Virus record (IMG/VR): IMGVR_UViG_3300043420_000962
Location: 1-24,684 of that record
Direction: 5' to 3' (one strand)
DNA from: a virus
DNA length: 24,684 bases
In this document: one piece after another, positions 6,908 to 16,053 of the stretch
Layout of the letters: each line of letters begins with the position of its first letter
Position numbering within the stretch: the first letter of the stretch is position 1
Program-made: the position numbers and the translations under genes
The notes under the pieces: model-generated
Told to the model about the DNA's origin: nothing
The model's input: only the letters and a program-made list of their open reading frames with translations
The model's database searches: none

Positions 6908-8496
6908 TAGCACTTAATAGTCTCAATGAGCGACGGCTCCCTTCCTGGGTCTGGCCCACCGCACCACGTACCACTCACACCGCCACTCAGGAATTCACCC
7001 GAAATCCAGTTGCCATTGCCATCCTTGATGCGCCAACCTCGTCTACTGCTACCGGTCACGCACGGACCGTATGGATTCAGGACGGCCTCGGTCGTGAGAA
7101 CAAGCGAGTGCGGTAGTGGGCCGCAGTCCGACGTTACGTTAACGGTACCTGTAGCTCCAGTACTCGGGTAGACACAGCCGCCGCCATAGTCAGGGGAATA
7201 GGCGCATCCATAGTAGGTAAAAGGTGCACCAGCCAGATACCACCGACTCTTGAAATTTCCACTGCAATTCGGATCCGGGTAACAGGTTCCATCAGCGCCG
7301 CACAACTGGCAGCTGGGGCAATCGTTGTGGCAGTTGCAGTCGCATTCCTTGCAGCTTTCTGGCACGTTGGTCATATCGCAACGCTTGAAAAGTATGCTGG
7401 CCTGATCACCAACCTTGATCCAGCCCGTGACAACATTTTTGTAACCGTCTGGCGCGTTAGGGTGATCAGGTAGCGGGTTTCCAGGGGTTGGGGTAAAAGT
7501 GCCGCAGTCTGGCGTTGGATTGCCATAGCTGTCCGTGCCGCCACAGGGGGCCGTAATATCTTCGCAGTCCCCCTGGCACGGATCCAGCCTTGGTTTCGAG
7601 CCTGGTTTGTCGCAAATCTCATCGCACCTATTGGCGATTTCGGCCTGACAACGGTTAACTGGACTCGGTCCACTCTCCCATTGATCAAGCGTGTAGCAGC
7701 ATGTCTGGTTGACTACGGTGGCGTCGCAGCCAGGACACTCTGTATTGGTAATCGTAACGCACCTCTGGCACGACGTCGGGTCGAAAGACCTTGTTCCGTT
7801 TTCGTTGCACCTCGTGCACTCCGGTCCACCAAATAAGTCGCAGTGACACGGAGCAGAGCCATTTGTTAGTGGCCTGCAGTTGCCACTTACGGAGACAAAG
7901 ATCTCTTCACAGAACGAGCACTCGTCACATGCCAGTCCACTGCAGCCAGCCGCCTCGCCGCCGAACGACTGAGAATATGACGTGCAGAAGGAGCTACAGC
8001 CCTGTTGCTGAGGCTCGCCGCAGAAGCAGTTGATCGTACCATACGCATCGTATCGGCAGGAGCGTGTACCAGGGCAATCCACGGCTCCCTCGCTGCCGCA
8101 CTTCTCCAGCGAGCATCCAGCGATCGTGCAGCCGTCCGCCGCGTATACTGGCACCCACTGATAGCTTGACATGCTGCCATCGCTGTGGTAGCGAATGACG
8201 TCGCCATACGCAGTCTCGCCAGTGGTGCGATTGGTGGCCGAATGGTTAGTGGTCGTCAGCGAGTTACAGGGGCCGCCACCACTGCCTTCACCGCATCCAC
8301 TGGTAGAGCCGTCACTGGACTGCTGGCTCACCTTCGGGACACAACGTCCACCGGCACAGGTATAACCAGATCCGCAGTCCCCACTACTGAAGCACTGTGA
8401 TCCACCGAAAATGGTATTTATATTGCCAGTTCTAAGAAACAGGTCAGCGGCTTGCTGGCGCTGGCCACTTCCAAATGTCCAGTTACCCCAGCTCAC
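6907..8496 (-). CDS. Extremely cysteine-rich putative virion protein, 529 aa
   Basis: About 53 Cys in 529 residues (10%), spread over most of the chain. Early residues carry CFSSGDCGSGYTCAGGRC (about 35-52), a spacing like small disulfide modules in secreted eukaryotic proteins. Later clusters include CDECSFC, CSSFC, CPGC, CDEICDKPG and a dense CKECDCNCHNDCPSCQLC run near residues 395-415. The C-terminal 100 residues are less Cys-rich and beta-like. There is no signal peptide or membrane helix. The start is GTG (reading MSWGNWTFGSG) 19 bases after the motif. It sits in the distal tail module between a small virion protein and a repeat fibre. It may be a disulfide-stabilised tail spike or adhesin; zinc binding by some clusters is the alternative. 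Function not recognised. Confidence 0.85.
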   Translation of the reverse strand: MSWGNWTFGSGQRQQAADLFLRTGNINTIFGGSQCFSSGDCGSGYTCAGGRCVPKVSQQSSDGSTSGCGEGSGGGPCNSLTTTNHSATNRTTGETAYGDVIRYHSDGSMSSYQWVPVYAADGCTIAGCSLEKCGSEGAVDCPGTRSCRYDAYGTINCFCGEPQQQGCSSFCTSYSQSFGGEAAGCSGLACDECSFCEEIFVSVSGNCRPLTNGSAPCHCDLFGGPECTRCNENGTRSFDPTSCQRCVTITNTECPGCDATVVNQTCCYTLDQWESGPSPVNRCQAEIANRCDEICDKPGSKPRLDPCQGDCEDITAPCGGTDSYGNPTPDCGTFTPTPGNPLPDHPNAPDGYKNVVTGWIKVGDQASILFKRCDMTNVPESCKECDCNCHNDCPSCQLCGADGTCYPDPNCSGNFKSRWYLAGAPFTYYGCAYSPDYGGGCVYPSTGATGTVNVTSDCGPLPHSLVLTTEAVLNPYGPCVTGSSRRGWRIKDGNGNWISGEFLSGGVSGTWCGGPDPGREPSLIETIKC

Positions 8497-8514
8497 GTCG
8501 GCAAATCAGCTGGA

Positions 8515-8898
8515 CTAGGTTGCCAAGGGGTTATAGAATCCGGCGTTAGCGTCGTAGGCTTTGCCGGTTTGCGAATCTGTGGCGCCGGAGGACGGCTTAA
8601 TAGGGACATACTCGTAATAGAAGAGCGGGACCCCGGTTCCAGGAACCTGACCAGTCGGCAGCCAGACCCCGAGGGTGGCAATCGAGCCATCCGTGCTGGA
8701 GGTGGCTCCGGCTAACTGTGGCACGTTACCTGGGTTTGCCGGAGGATTGAAGTAGGTAACAGTTGTCCCGCTGGAAAAGTCAGGCACGCTGGCCCCAATC
8801 GTGTCCGTACTAAGGAACACGCAACGAGGCGGAGCGTCGCCATGTAATCCCTCTGCAGAGACGGAGCGACTGGCTATAATGTTTGGTTCAATGGCCAT
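8515..8898 (-). CDS. Small putative virion protein, 127 aa
   Basis: Begins MAIEPNIIASRSVSAEG, closely similar to the N-terminus of the gene just upstream (MAINPSAIASRTIADP). The rest is Pro/Gly/Ser/Thr rich and likely beta-structured, with GVWLPTGQVPGTGVPLFYYE in the second half. Its ATG overlaps the TGA of the preceding gene, so it is translationally coupled as the last of a four-gene string. Its stop codon lies inside the motif that precedes the Cys-rich gene. A tail-tip or fibre-adaptor role is inferred from context. Confidence 0.8.
   Translation of the reverse strand: MAIEPNIIASRSVSAEGLHGDAPPRCVFLSTDTIGASVPDFSSGTTVTYFNPPANPGNVPQLAGATSSTDGSIATLGVWLPTGQVPGTGVPLFYYEYVPIKPSSGATDSQTGKAYDANAGFYNPLAT
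8516..8524 (-). promoter_or_regulatory. GGCAACCTA motif upstream of the Cys-rich gene
   Basis: Codes for the last residues of the 127-aa protein and includes part of its TAG stop; 19 bases before the GTG at 8496. The downstream bases (GTCCAGCTGATTTGC) repeat those after the copy at 6899-6907. Confidence 0.65.
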
Positions 8899-9113
8899 CA
8901 GACAACCCTCAACCAGCGGTTACCAGCACGGTTAACAACGTATAACTCTACTCCGTTGATAGCGCCGTTGAAGAAACCCGCCAGCTGTCCGGGCGGGCGA
9001 AGCGGCGTGAACACTTGCCCCGCGACTGGTTGAGTGCTTAGCATTTCAATGACAACCGGAACGACCGGGTCGGCAATGGTCCGTGAGGCGATAGCGGAAG
9101 GATTGATTGCCAT
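8898..9113 (-). CDS. Small putative virion protein, 71 aa
   Basis: Begins MAINPSAIASRTIADPVVPV; the first 11 residues match the next gene's N-terminus at most positions. The C-terminal part (ELYVVNRAGNRWLRVV) looks like one beta-hairpin. An in-frame upstream start at 9146 would overlap the previous gene heavily; ATG 9113 is chosen because it follows that gene's TAA by one base. It is coupled upstream and downstream (TGATG overlap). No motif precedes it, in keeping with an internal operon position. Function unknown. Confidence 0.78.
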   Translation of the reverse strand: MAINPSAIASRTIADPVVPVVIEMLSTQPVAGQVFTPLRPPGQLAGFFNGAINGVELYVVNRAGNRWLRVV

Positions 9114-9114
9114 G

Positions 9115-9378
9115 TTACCACTTGCTATAATAGATGCCGTTGGCAAATGTCATCTCGACGGCCGTACCAGCTGGCACAGACGTAAACCCGATCGGCTTTG
9201 TATGATACTGCTTGGAGTTGTACTCCACAATACCACCACCAGTCTCGTCGAGCTTGACCCATCTGCCAGTAACACTGCCCTCAAAGTCCCCAGTAACGGT
9301 CTGGTCCGTTGTAAGGCGCTCCAGGTCTGCGAGGCGCTCTGCCTGACTGATCTGAAGTAGGTCGTTAAGGAGTGCCAT
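9115..9378 (-). CDS. Small protein with N-terminal helix, 87 aa
   Basis: Begins MALLNDLLQISQAERLADLERL, a Leu-rich amphipathic helix that may form a coiled coil, followed by a beta-rich half ending in ANGIYYSKW. The ATG at 9378 overlaps the TGA of the 242-aa gene, which favours it over the upstream in-frame ATG at 9414. It is the second gene of a coupled four-gene string. A short helix plus a small beta domain would fit a tail-tip or fibre-connecting subunit; this is inference. Confidence 0.78.
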   Translation of the reverse strand: MALLNDLLQISQAERLADLERLTTDQTVTGDFEGSVTGRWVKLDETGGGIVEYNSKQYHTKPIGFTSVPAGTAVEMTFANGIYYSKW

Positions 9379-10106
9379 CAGACTGAGTAGAAGCCGAATT
9401 GCTTGAGGTTCCAATAGAAGATGGTCTCGTTGCCACCGTTCAGGGTCACGGTGCTGGTTGTCTGTGCGACGGCCAGCAACTGGTTCGAGCTGGTGTTAAC
9501 TGTAGCCACGCTTGTAGTAAGTCCGCCAGCGCCCCCTGAGACAGCCCCAGCAGCCACGAGAACGGCCTCAGTGATCTGAATGCTATCGGAGGCGGCGTAC
9601 CCGGTTCCGGCGTTCTGGACGGTCACCACGTAATCACCCAGAGCCGCTCCGAGATTGGTAATCGTCAGATTGACACGCAGGCCGCGACCGCTGCCGCCTG
9701 TAATGACAGGAAGGTCGGTGTAAGTGCCGTTTACGGCAGCAGTGGGCTTGCTCGCATTGGCGTTGAAGGTTTTCACGTTACCGTCGCCCTCGACCAGCGC
9801 CGCGTGCGAGAACTGGATAGAGGTGCCGCTTCCGTCGTGAGTAAACACGGATACCTTGGTGGCTAAGGCAACGCCGTCATCGCTGTAGGCGGACACGTCA
9901 GGAGCCGAGTAGTTGATAACCTGACGCTCATAGCCGCCAGTGCCCTGAGCCACCTCATTGGCCAGGAAGGTAGCATCTACGGTAGTGCCAGGAATATAGC
10001 TCGTGCCAGGAGCGTAGATCAGGCGAGCCTCGTAGTACTTGCCGACAAAGCGATTGGTCACCTGAGCGGTCAGCTCGGCGGGTGAGATTTTCGCAGCAAT
10101 CGCCAT
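9378..10106 (-). CDS. Virion structural protein, 242 aa
   Basis: Begins MAIAAKISPAELTAQVTNRF. The middle has GGSGRGLRVNLTITNLG..GDYVVTVQNAGTGY, a Gly-rich beta module found repeatedly in aquatic phage structural proteins. The C-terminus (ETIFYWNLKQFGFYSV) is aromatic. There is no Cys cluster or membrane helix. It is the first gene of a coupled four-gene string and has its own motif 22 bases before the ATG. Placement after the 739-aa tail protein suggests a baseplate or tail-tip component; the exact role is not recognised. Confidence 0.82.
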   Translation of the reverse strand: MAIAAKISPAELTAQVTNRFVGKYYEARLIYAPGTSYIPGTTVDATFLANEVAQGTGGYERQVINYSAPDVSAYSDDGVALATKVSVFTHDGSGTSIQFSHAALVEGDGNVKTFNANASKPTAAVNGTYTDLPVITGGSGRGLRVNLTITNLGAALGDYVVTVQNAGTGYAASDSIQITEAVLVAAGAVSGGAGGLTTSVATVNTSSNQLLAVAQTTSTVTLNGGNETIFYWNLKQFGFYSV

Positions 10107-10128
10107 GACTAAACCGATGAATCGCCTG

Positions 10129-10137
10129 TAGTCTTCC
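10129..10137 (-). promoter_or_regulatory. GGAAGACTA motif upstream of the 242-aa gene
   Basis: Three bases after the stop of the 739-aa gene and 22 bases before the ATG at 10106. No good SD is seen between motif and start. Confidence 0.6.
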
Positions 10138-10139
10138 TA

Positions 10140-12359
10140 TCAGGCGAAGAGGTCTGCGTTTACGACGGTCGCGTTAGCCGTCACGAGACTGCCCAGGTAA
10201 TCAACAGGAATTGTTCCGTTAGATCCCACGTCGAGGACGTCTCCACCAGTTACCGTTAGACCGCCGCACCAGACGGTGAAAGTCAAGTGCGGCTGAACCA
10301 CGTAGCTCGCATCGGCGGGGTACGACGGAGCAACCCATGTCGCCAGGTCCTGCAGCATGAAGTGAACGTCTACCTCGAACGCATAAGACCCGGAGTCAAC
10401 CACCGTCTCTCCACTAACCGATGGCGCATTGCCGGGCCCCACAGGAGGCACGATACCGCCGCCCATATCGGGTCGCGAATCGCCAACAAGGTTATGGTCG
10501 ACGGTCACGGTCCCGTTAGAGTAGCCAATCCAGATGCCGTTTGTTACCAGGGCCGAGCCATCATCGTTGACACCCCAGGCGGTGGCGTCCATGCGCATGG
10601 CCATCAGCTTGTTCTTGCTGCTGTCATAGTAGCGGAACGGCATGCCAGGGTGCCAGTTGGTGGCGATTTCTTGTCGGAGGGACTCGCCGATCTGCATGCC
10701 GTACGCATCGCCCTTAACGAAGCGCTCAAGGTGATTCGAGTAGGCGGCAACGGCTGCGTTGATTTCCGCAGGGTTGTCGAACAACAGCGGCACGGGAATC
10801 TGCTCTTTAAGCACGTATGGGCCAGACTCGGTAGGGGGAGTCGTGTAGCGGCCAGTGTAGAGGCGCAGACGGGTGCTCTTATCGACAGTACTGGTCGTGG
10901 AGTTGTTGACGATGTCGGGGATCAGTGGGTTGGCGCTAATCGTTGTCGAGATCCTGCGCTGGAACGTCTTGATGCCAGACAGTGCATCAATTACGCCAGT
11001 AATGCCAGACTGGCGGCTGGTGATACTCGTGTAGGTGGTGGTCTCTTGCTTGTTAGCGTTGGTGTCGTAGAAGTAATCAACAATGACGCTAGAGACGCGG
11101 TACATATCAGTGGTTGACAGCGTCTGGAATCCCTGGGGAACGCCGTTAACATTGCCCGAACGCCAGTTGAAGGGCTGCGCTGCGGAGAGCACAGTGTTGT
11201 ACGTGTCGGTAACGGTTTTCACTAGCTCGTTGGCAGAGCCGTAGTAGTTGAGTTGCTCCTGGTAAGAGAGGAGGATCTCCTCTTCGCCGTCGGTGGGGCA
11301 GGCGCCATTGGGCTGACAGGCAGTCGCCCAAGTGTAGCGGCAGTATGCGAACTTGTCGGAAAAGTACTGACCGTTCGCCTCCAGCGCGGGGCCGCGAACC
11401 TCGTTGTACACTCGCGACAGCTGGCCACCGGGGCCGTTGTACTCGCTGCGACGGGTCTCGATCCGCTTAGCAGGCAGAATTAGCGGGGTCTGAACCGTCT
11501 CATAGCCTTCGTTACAGGAGGGGGTCCCGTTGTCCGCAGGCTTGGCAGGGGTATTGCCGCAGGCGGAGGCTTGCCCAGTAGACGCCGTGGCGGTGGCTGT
11601 TCCGCCAATGTCATTCAATGTGCCGCCAACCCGCTGATACATAACAGCGGGATAGGTGACATAGTAGTACGACTCGGTCGTTTCAATGTCGATCTTGCCC
11701 TTCTGATCGTTTGCGACGCTATCGCTGGGAATACGATACGAAAGCTCGATCTCATCGGGGACGGGAGAAGAGCCGGCTAGGGGCTGAGCGCTGAGTGCGG
11801 TAACGCCAAGAACTGATGTCCAGTTGCCAGCGGCCACGGACTCCGTGCTGTCGCCGTCGAAGAAGGTCCCAGAGACGAGGTTGCCCTGGTTGTTTTGATA
11901 CAGGTACTGGCCAGCGGATACAAACGCAGCCGAGACGTTAGAATAGCTGCGCTGAGTTGGATCAAGGTAGATCGGAGACAGAGAAACAAGCACATCTGTG
12001 TCGTCGGTCAGTTTTGCAAGGGCGAGCCGACAGCCTAACTCAATCGTCAGCTGGTTGTTTTCTGGACTGTATGAAGTAGTCATAACATACAGCAGACCAC
12101 GGGGGTGGCGAGCCGTAGTACCACCTGGATAGGTGACCTGGAGAATGACCTCGGTTCCACGCTTGAAATTGTCGCGGTCGTAGTCTTCTACGTCATATCC
12201 GCCAGGTTTCTGGCCCAGGACTAGAGTGCCGTTGGTGGCGATTAAGCCAGCCTTGTTACTGGAGCCGTCGGACGCGGTCCAGGAGATCAGTGATTCAGTG
12301 TAATCGACACCGTTGATCGTCAGACTGTGCAGACGAGTTTGGTTAACGAGATATGCCAT
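10140..12359 (-). CDS. Large minor tail protein (tail tip/hub candidate), 739 aa
   Basis: The N-terminal part, LTINGVDYTESLISWTASDG followed by LVLGQKPGGYDVEDYDRDNF, has the look of a tail-hub domain. The segment up to about residue 130 is beta-rich (LTIELGCRLALAKL). The centre has a few Cys (near residues 265-280 and 340-360) and Ser/Thr-rich stretches; the C-terminal 100 residues form another beta domain (GSYAFEVDVHFMLQDLATW). It lies third after the tape measure, where siphophages place tail-tip and hub proteins. The ATG follows the previous gene's TGA by three bases, so it is probably coupled to the 133-aa protein. No peptidase or lytic motif is recognised. The identification rests on size, order and style. 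Confidence 0.8.
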   Translation of the reverse strand: MAYLVNQTRLHSLTINGVDYTESLISWTASDGSSNKAGLIATNGTLVLGQKPGGYDVEDYDRDNFKRGTEVILQVTYPGGTTARHPRGLLYVMTTSYSPENNQLTIELGCRLALAKLTDDTDVLVSLSPIYLDPTQRSYSNVSAAFVSAGQYLYQNNQGNLVSGTFFDGDSTESVAAGNWTSVLGVTALSAQPLAGSSPVPDEIELSYRIPSDSVANDQKGKIDIETTESYYYVTYPAVMYQRVGGTLNDIGGTATATASTGQASACGNTPAKPADNGTPSCNEGYETVQTPLILPAKRIETRRSEYNGPGGQLSRVYNEVRGPALEANGQYFSDKFAYCRYTWATACQPNGACPTDGEEEILLSYQEQLNYYGSANELVKTVTDTYNTVLSAAQPFNWRSGNVNGVPQGFQTLSTTDMYRVSSVIVDYFYDTNANKQETTTYTSITSRQSGITGVIDALSGIKTFQRRISTTISANPLIPDIVNNSTTSTVDKSTRLRLYTGRYTTPPTESGPYVLKEQIPVPLLFDNPAEINAAVAAYSNHLERFVKGDAYGMQIGESLRQEIATNWHPGMPFRYYDSSKNKLMAMRMDATAWGVNDDGSALVTNGIWIGYSNGTVTVDHNLVGDSRPDMGGGIVPPVGPGNAPSVSGETVVDSGSYAFEVDVHFMLQDLATWVAPSYPADASYVVQPHLTFTVWCGGLTVTGGDVLDVGSNGTIPVDYLGSLVTANATVVNADLFA

Positions 12360-12362
12360 TGA

Positions 12363-12764
12363 TCAAACCTCCGTCAGGCCGAAGGCGACCATCATGTGAG
12401 TGGGGCTCATGCGGATGTAGGTCGGGGAAGTGCTAATCACTGCACTTGTGTTTACGGTTGCCCCGAATGTCTGGTCGATCACGCCGACTGCAGCTGGCAG
12501 TCCGGCAGAGCGGTCGGTGTCCCACGCCCGGAACATGGCGTCAAAGCTGGCGGCCTCGGCGGTGGTCATGGGTGCCGAGACTGCCCAGATATACTTTTGG
12601 CGGTAGGGAGCGCCAGTAATAATAGACGTACCGTTGGCCGACTGTTTAAACGTAGCGGTTGACTGGTAAGTCCTGGGTAGATCGGCGCCAGAGAATTGAG
12701 AAAAGGTGAAGCTATAAACAGGCGACCCTGCGTTAGGGGTGAAGGAGACTCCTATCTGGGACAT
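12363..12764 (-). CDS. Minor tail protein, 133 aa
   Basis: Begins MSQIGVSFTPNAGSPVYSFTFSQ and contains YIWAVSAPMTTAEAASFDAMFRAWD, the layout of small distal tail-tip proteins that form a ring at the end of the tube. GTG at 12770 is an alternative start; ATG 12764 is preferred because it lies 22 bases after the motif. It is followed three bases later by the 739-aa protein. Assignment as a distal-tail type protein is inferred from position and size. Confidence 0.78.
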   Translation of the reverse strand: MSQIGVSFTPNAGSPVYSFTFSQFSGADLPRTYQSTATFKQSANGTSIITGAPYRQKYIWAVSAPMTTAEAASFDAMFRAWDTDRSAGLPAAVGVIDQTFGATVNTSAVISTSPTYIRMSPTHMMVAFGLTEV

Positions 12765-12785
12765 TTGCACAGAGCCGTGGCTGGA

Positions 12786-13142
12786 TTAGTTTGCCGATGC
12801 CAGGTTTTGATATTTGGCAATGTTGTTCGGATCATATCCGCCGAGCCACGCGGGTTGCCTACCGCGCTTGGTCCCTAGTACCCGCCCTTTGAAGTCGTCG
12901 TCAATGCTCGCCAGATACGCGAATACGGCGTCGTGACGCTCGAGAAGTACGTCCAGGGTATCAGAGGGCGCCCCATCTTCTCTGGCGGCCTCGTAAGCCA
13001 TCCTAGCGTAAGCTAGTGCATGCCGGACGTCCTGAAGATCCATCTCGTCCAGGTGCACGGATGGCATCTGAGGGCCCAGTTTGTCCAGGGCCCCGCGCCA
13101 GTACATTGTCGCTTGGTCGTCAGGGGATCCGAAGTGGAACAT
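12786..13142 (-). CDS. Hypothetical tail-module protein, 118 aa
   Basis: Begins MFHFGSPDDQATMYWRGALD; mostly alpha-helical with HLDEMDLQDVRHALAYARMA and a second helix ending in a basic loop (GTKRGRQPAWLGGYD). Its ATG overlaps the TGA of the tape measure gene, so translation is coupled to it. No Cys, signal or membrane segment. In siphophages the gene right after the tape measure is usually a tail-tip component, but this helical protein is not one I recognise. Confidence 0.78.
   Translation of the reverse strand: MFHFGSPDDQATMYWRGALDKLGPQMPSVHLDEMDLQDVRHALAYARMAYEAAREDGAPSDTLDVLLERHDAVFAYLASIDDDFKGRVLGTKRGRQPAWLGGYDPNNIAKYQNLASAN
12787..12795 (-). promoter_or_regulatory. GGCAAACTA motif upstream of the 133-aa gene
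   Basis: Codes for the last residues of the 118-aa protein and includes part of its TAA stop; 22 bases before ATG 12764. Confidence 0.6.
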
Positions 13143-16033
13143 CAGCTGTAGCGACGGCGCTTGATCTTAGTCAAGGATACCAGCATGTCCGAAGCGGCCT
13201 GCGTGGTATTAGCTGCCTGGATGGTGACATTGTTCTGAATACTGTCGCCCCGAGCCATGCTTTGAATGGCACTAATTAGTCGAGAACTGTTGCCAGCCAT
13301 CGATGTATTCGACACAGCAGTCGAGACTCCACCAGCGCCAGACGTCGCCTGAATCGTAGCAAAGATGTCTGCTGGAATAACGGTACCAGCACCAGGCGCT
13401 CTCCACTGCCCCCATGCAGGAGCATTGATCGCGCTGAGCTTGCCGCTAGCGGACAGGAAGCCCTCTCTGCCAAGCTCGTTGACAGTATAGGTCGATCCAC
13501 CCGTAACAAGGCCACCAGCAAACCTTTGCGGCGCACTTGCGGGAGTATTGGCTCTTGCACGATTTGCACGTTCGATGGCATCGGCAACGGCATTTGCGGC
13601 CTTTGCTTGCTCCCAATAAGCGTCACGGGCCTTTTGGGCCTGGGTGACTTGCTGTGCAATCAATCCAGGAATATCATCAATCGAGTCAATGATATCATCA
13701 TTCAAGCGAACCGATTCATCGAGCTGTGCGTTGTACTCTGCTTGTTTCTGTTCGTTGGTTTTCAGGGTTTTAGTCAGCTCCTTGATGGCTTCTTCAATTC
13801 CTCTCTGGCGAGAAAGGGAAGCTTCTTCTGCAGCTTTTCTGTCTTCTTCGTATTGCCTCTTTTCTTCGGCTGCCCTCTTCTCTAACTCCTTTAGTTCCGC
13901 CGCCTTTCTGGCACGAACCTCAGCAGACCTCTCTTGTTGCAACATTGTGTCTAGAGAAGCCTTCGCAGCAACTCTTTCTTCGTAACTCGCCTTAGCGCTA
14001 TTGATTGTAGCCTGCAGTTTTTCCTTGCGCAAGCGAACTTGTTCTTGCTGTGCCGGCGTTTGCGCGTTGATTGAATCAAGTTCAGCATCGTAGCGATCCT
14101 TTATGGCCTGTTTTTCGTCGTCAATCAGCTGCTTCCTTTGGTCGTATGAATCCTTAAGCGCGTCCAGAACAGTCTTTAGATCCTCTTTTTCCTGACTGAG
14201 TGCTTCTTTTTTGTCGTCAATTTGAGCCTTGATTAGCTGTTCTTCCTGCTTGAACTTTTCGTTGATCGCGGTTTGCAACTCTTTGACTGCCGCTTGCTCG
14301 GTTTCGTAGGCTTGCAGGAGAGCTTTGGAGCCTTCAGTGGCCTTTTGATAAAGGGTTTCCAGCGAATTCTTGTATTCCTGTTGGGTAATTTTGCCGTTTT
14401 CAAATTTGGCAGTAAGCTCCGCTACGCCAGACTGCAGCTCCGTAAACTTGCCTTTGGCAGTATTGACACTGTCGCCAAGTGCCAGGATTGCATCGGTGCC
14501 CTCTCTGAAGTTTTGCCTAAAGGTTCCCCCTAGCGCCTCAGAAACTTGTCTAACGGTCTCGAATGGACCGATAATAAGATTGGCTAGTCCAGGTATGCCG
14601 TCTATGATTTCTCTCAAGCGGTAGAAGCCCTGAACCAGGAGGTCGACCGCTTTCAGTATGAGGGTAATGCCATTTATGAAACCTACCACAACTAACTCAA
14701 GAGTGGCACCAAGGCCATCAAAAAGCTCTGTAAAAAGCTGCTTGATGCCTGGAAGATTCGTGGTTATGGCTGAAAAAAACTGTGCGAACGCATTTTGAAT
14801 TACTTGCATAGATTCGCCAAATCCACTGAACGTCTCATTCAGCGACTCGAGAGATATTGTATTAAGAGTGTTGCGAATGTTTTCAAGCTGCTGAATGTTC
14901 AGCTCACCAATGCGACCATTGAGTTCACCTATAGCACCAGCAAGCTGATCTCGCGCACTAGAGGCGGCGTCAATGAAAGCCTCGCGGAACAAGCCAGCGG
15001 TCACTTCTCCTTTTTTCATTGCCTCATTGAGGTCGGTAATGCCGTAACGAGTCTCGAGATATAGTGCAATCTGAGAGCGAAGTGCGCCATCAAGTTCCGA
15101 AAACTGTTGGTTAAGTTCTTCCGACTGAAGCTTGCCTTTACCCATGACCTGAGCGAAGGCTTCGATATAACGGCCTGACTGCTCGGTGTTTAAACCAAGT
15201 TGCGTAGTCTTGGCTACTAGAGATTCAATGACAGCCTCTACGTCCTCAAGACTTCCGCCAGAAGCCAAAATTGCAGGAGCAAGACGCTTGTAGGCGCGTT
15301 CGATCTGAGTCAGAGAGCCACCGTACTCAAGAGCAATGCCCTTAGCCGAAGACAAAACGCCGCTGACATTACTTTGATCTGTAACAAAAGCCGACAAGGA
15401 TAATTTGAGTGCCTGAATTTGCTTTTCTCGCTGAATCAGCGGCTGAATAGCGGCATCTATAGCCTGGAAAACCTGAGCCACTGAGCTGGCAATAAAGGTG
15501 ATCTCAGTTAAAGCATTGCCGATTTTTAGGAACGACTCAAAACCGCCAAACCTTGCTTTTGCAATACGAAGAACCCCACCCTCAGCTTGCGCCAACGAGA
15601 GGTTGATCCTCTTGACCTCAGCATCCGCTGCGGCCCATGCGGGGTTCAGTTTACCCCTGACAATACCGGCGGCTTCGTCTGTTGAGGTTGCAATTTTAGC
15701 AATGCCATCCCTAACCTGCTTGGCCGTGTTCAGCTGTTGACGCAGTCTGGTGACCGACCCTTCTTGAGTCTTATTGAGCTTGTCTGCCTCTTTCTGTATC
15801 TTATCGTATGCCGTTAGGATCTCTTTGTAAACAGGTTGAAACCTTTTTATTCCACGGTCGTCGACGCGAACTTCCAAGTCTAGAACGGTCTCAATGCTAC
15901 CACCAAGTGCCTTATTTGCCGCTCTCTTGGCTGCTAGCGAACCATCCTGAGCATATTGCAATAGCTCGTCAATCTCCTGTAGGGCCTGCGAATTGTCAAC
16001 AGTTACGTTGTACCTAAGCGTATTGTTGGCCAT
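13142..16033 (-). CDS. Tape measure protein
   Basis: 963 aa from ATG 16033 (reading MANNTLRYNVTVDNSQAL), chosen over an upstream TTG because it lies 20 bases after the motif. Residues about 200-400 match the tape-measure N-terminal domain style (QALKLSLSAFV, GGSLEDVEAVIESL, MGKGKLQSEELNQQFSELDG). A hydrophobic stretch lies at about 440-465 (LELVVVGFINGITLILKAV). A long coiled coil rich in E, K, Q and A runs from about 530 to 830. The C-terminus is Ser/Asn/Thr rich. The protein sets tail length and is ejected with DNA. At roughly 0.15 nm per residue, the general tape-measure relation, the tail would be near 145 nm. It is preceded by the major tail protein and its terminator. Confidence 0.95.
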   Translation of the reverse strand: MANNTLRYNVTVDNSQALQEIDELLQYAQDGSLAAKRAANKALGGSIETVLDLEVRVDDRGIKRFQPVYKEILTAYDKIQKEADKLNKTQEGSVTRLRQQLNTAKQVRDGIAKIATSTDEAAGIVRGKLNPAWAAADAEVKRINLSLAQAEGGVLRIAKARFGGFESFLKIGNALTEITFIASSVAQVFQAIDAAIQPLIQREKQIQALKLSLSAFVTDQSNVSGVLSSAKGIALEYGGSLTQIERAYKRLAPAILASGGSLEDVEAVIESLVAKTTQLGLNTEQSGRYIEAFAQVMGKGKLQSEELNQQFSELDGALRSQIALYLETRYGITDLNEAMKKGEVTAGLFREAFIDAASSARDQLAGAIGELNGRIGELNIQQLENIRNTLNTISLESLNETFSGFGESMQVIQNAFAQFFSAITTNLPGIKQLFTELFDGLGATLELVVVGFINGITLILKAVDLLVQGFYRLREIIDGIPGLANLIIGPFETVRQVSEALGGTFRQNFREGTDAILALGDSVNTAKGKFTELQSGVAELTAKFENGKITQQEYKNSLETLYQKATEGSKALLQAYETEQAAVKELQTAINEKFKQEEQLIKAQIDDKKEALSQEKEDLKTVLDALKDSYDQRKQLIDDEKQAIKDRYDAELDSINAQTPAQQEQVRLRKEKLQATINSAKASYEERVAAKASLDTMLQQERSAEVRARKAAELKELEKRAAEEKRQYEEDRKAAEEASLSRQRGIEEAIKELTKTLKTNEQKQAEYNAQLDESVRLNDDIIDSIDDIPGLIAQQVTQAQKARDAYWEQAKAANAVADAIERANRARANTPASAPQRFAGGLVTGGSTYTVNELGREGFLSASGKLSAINAPAWGQWRAPGAGTVIPADIFATIQATSGAGGVSTAVSNTSMAGNSSRLISAIQSMARGDSIQNNVTIQAANTTQAASDMLVSLTKIKRRRYS

Positions 16034-16053
16034 TGCAAGCAACCAGGTCTGCC

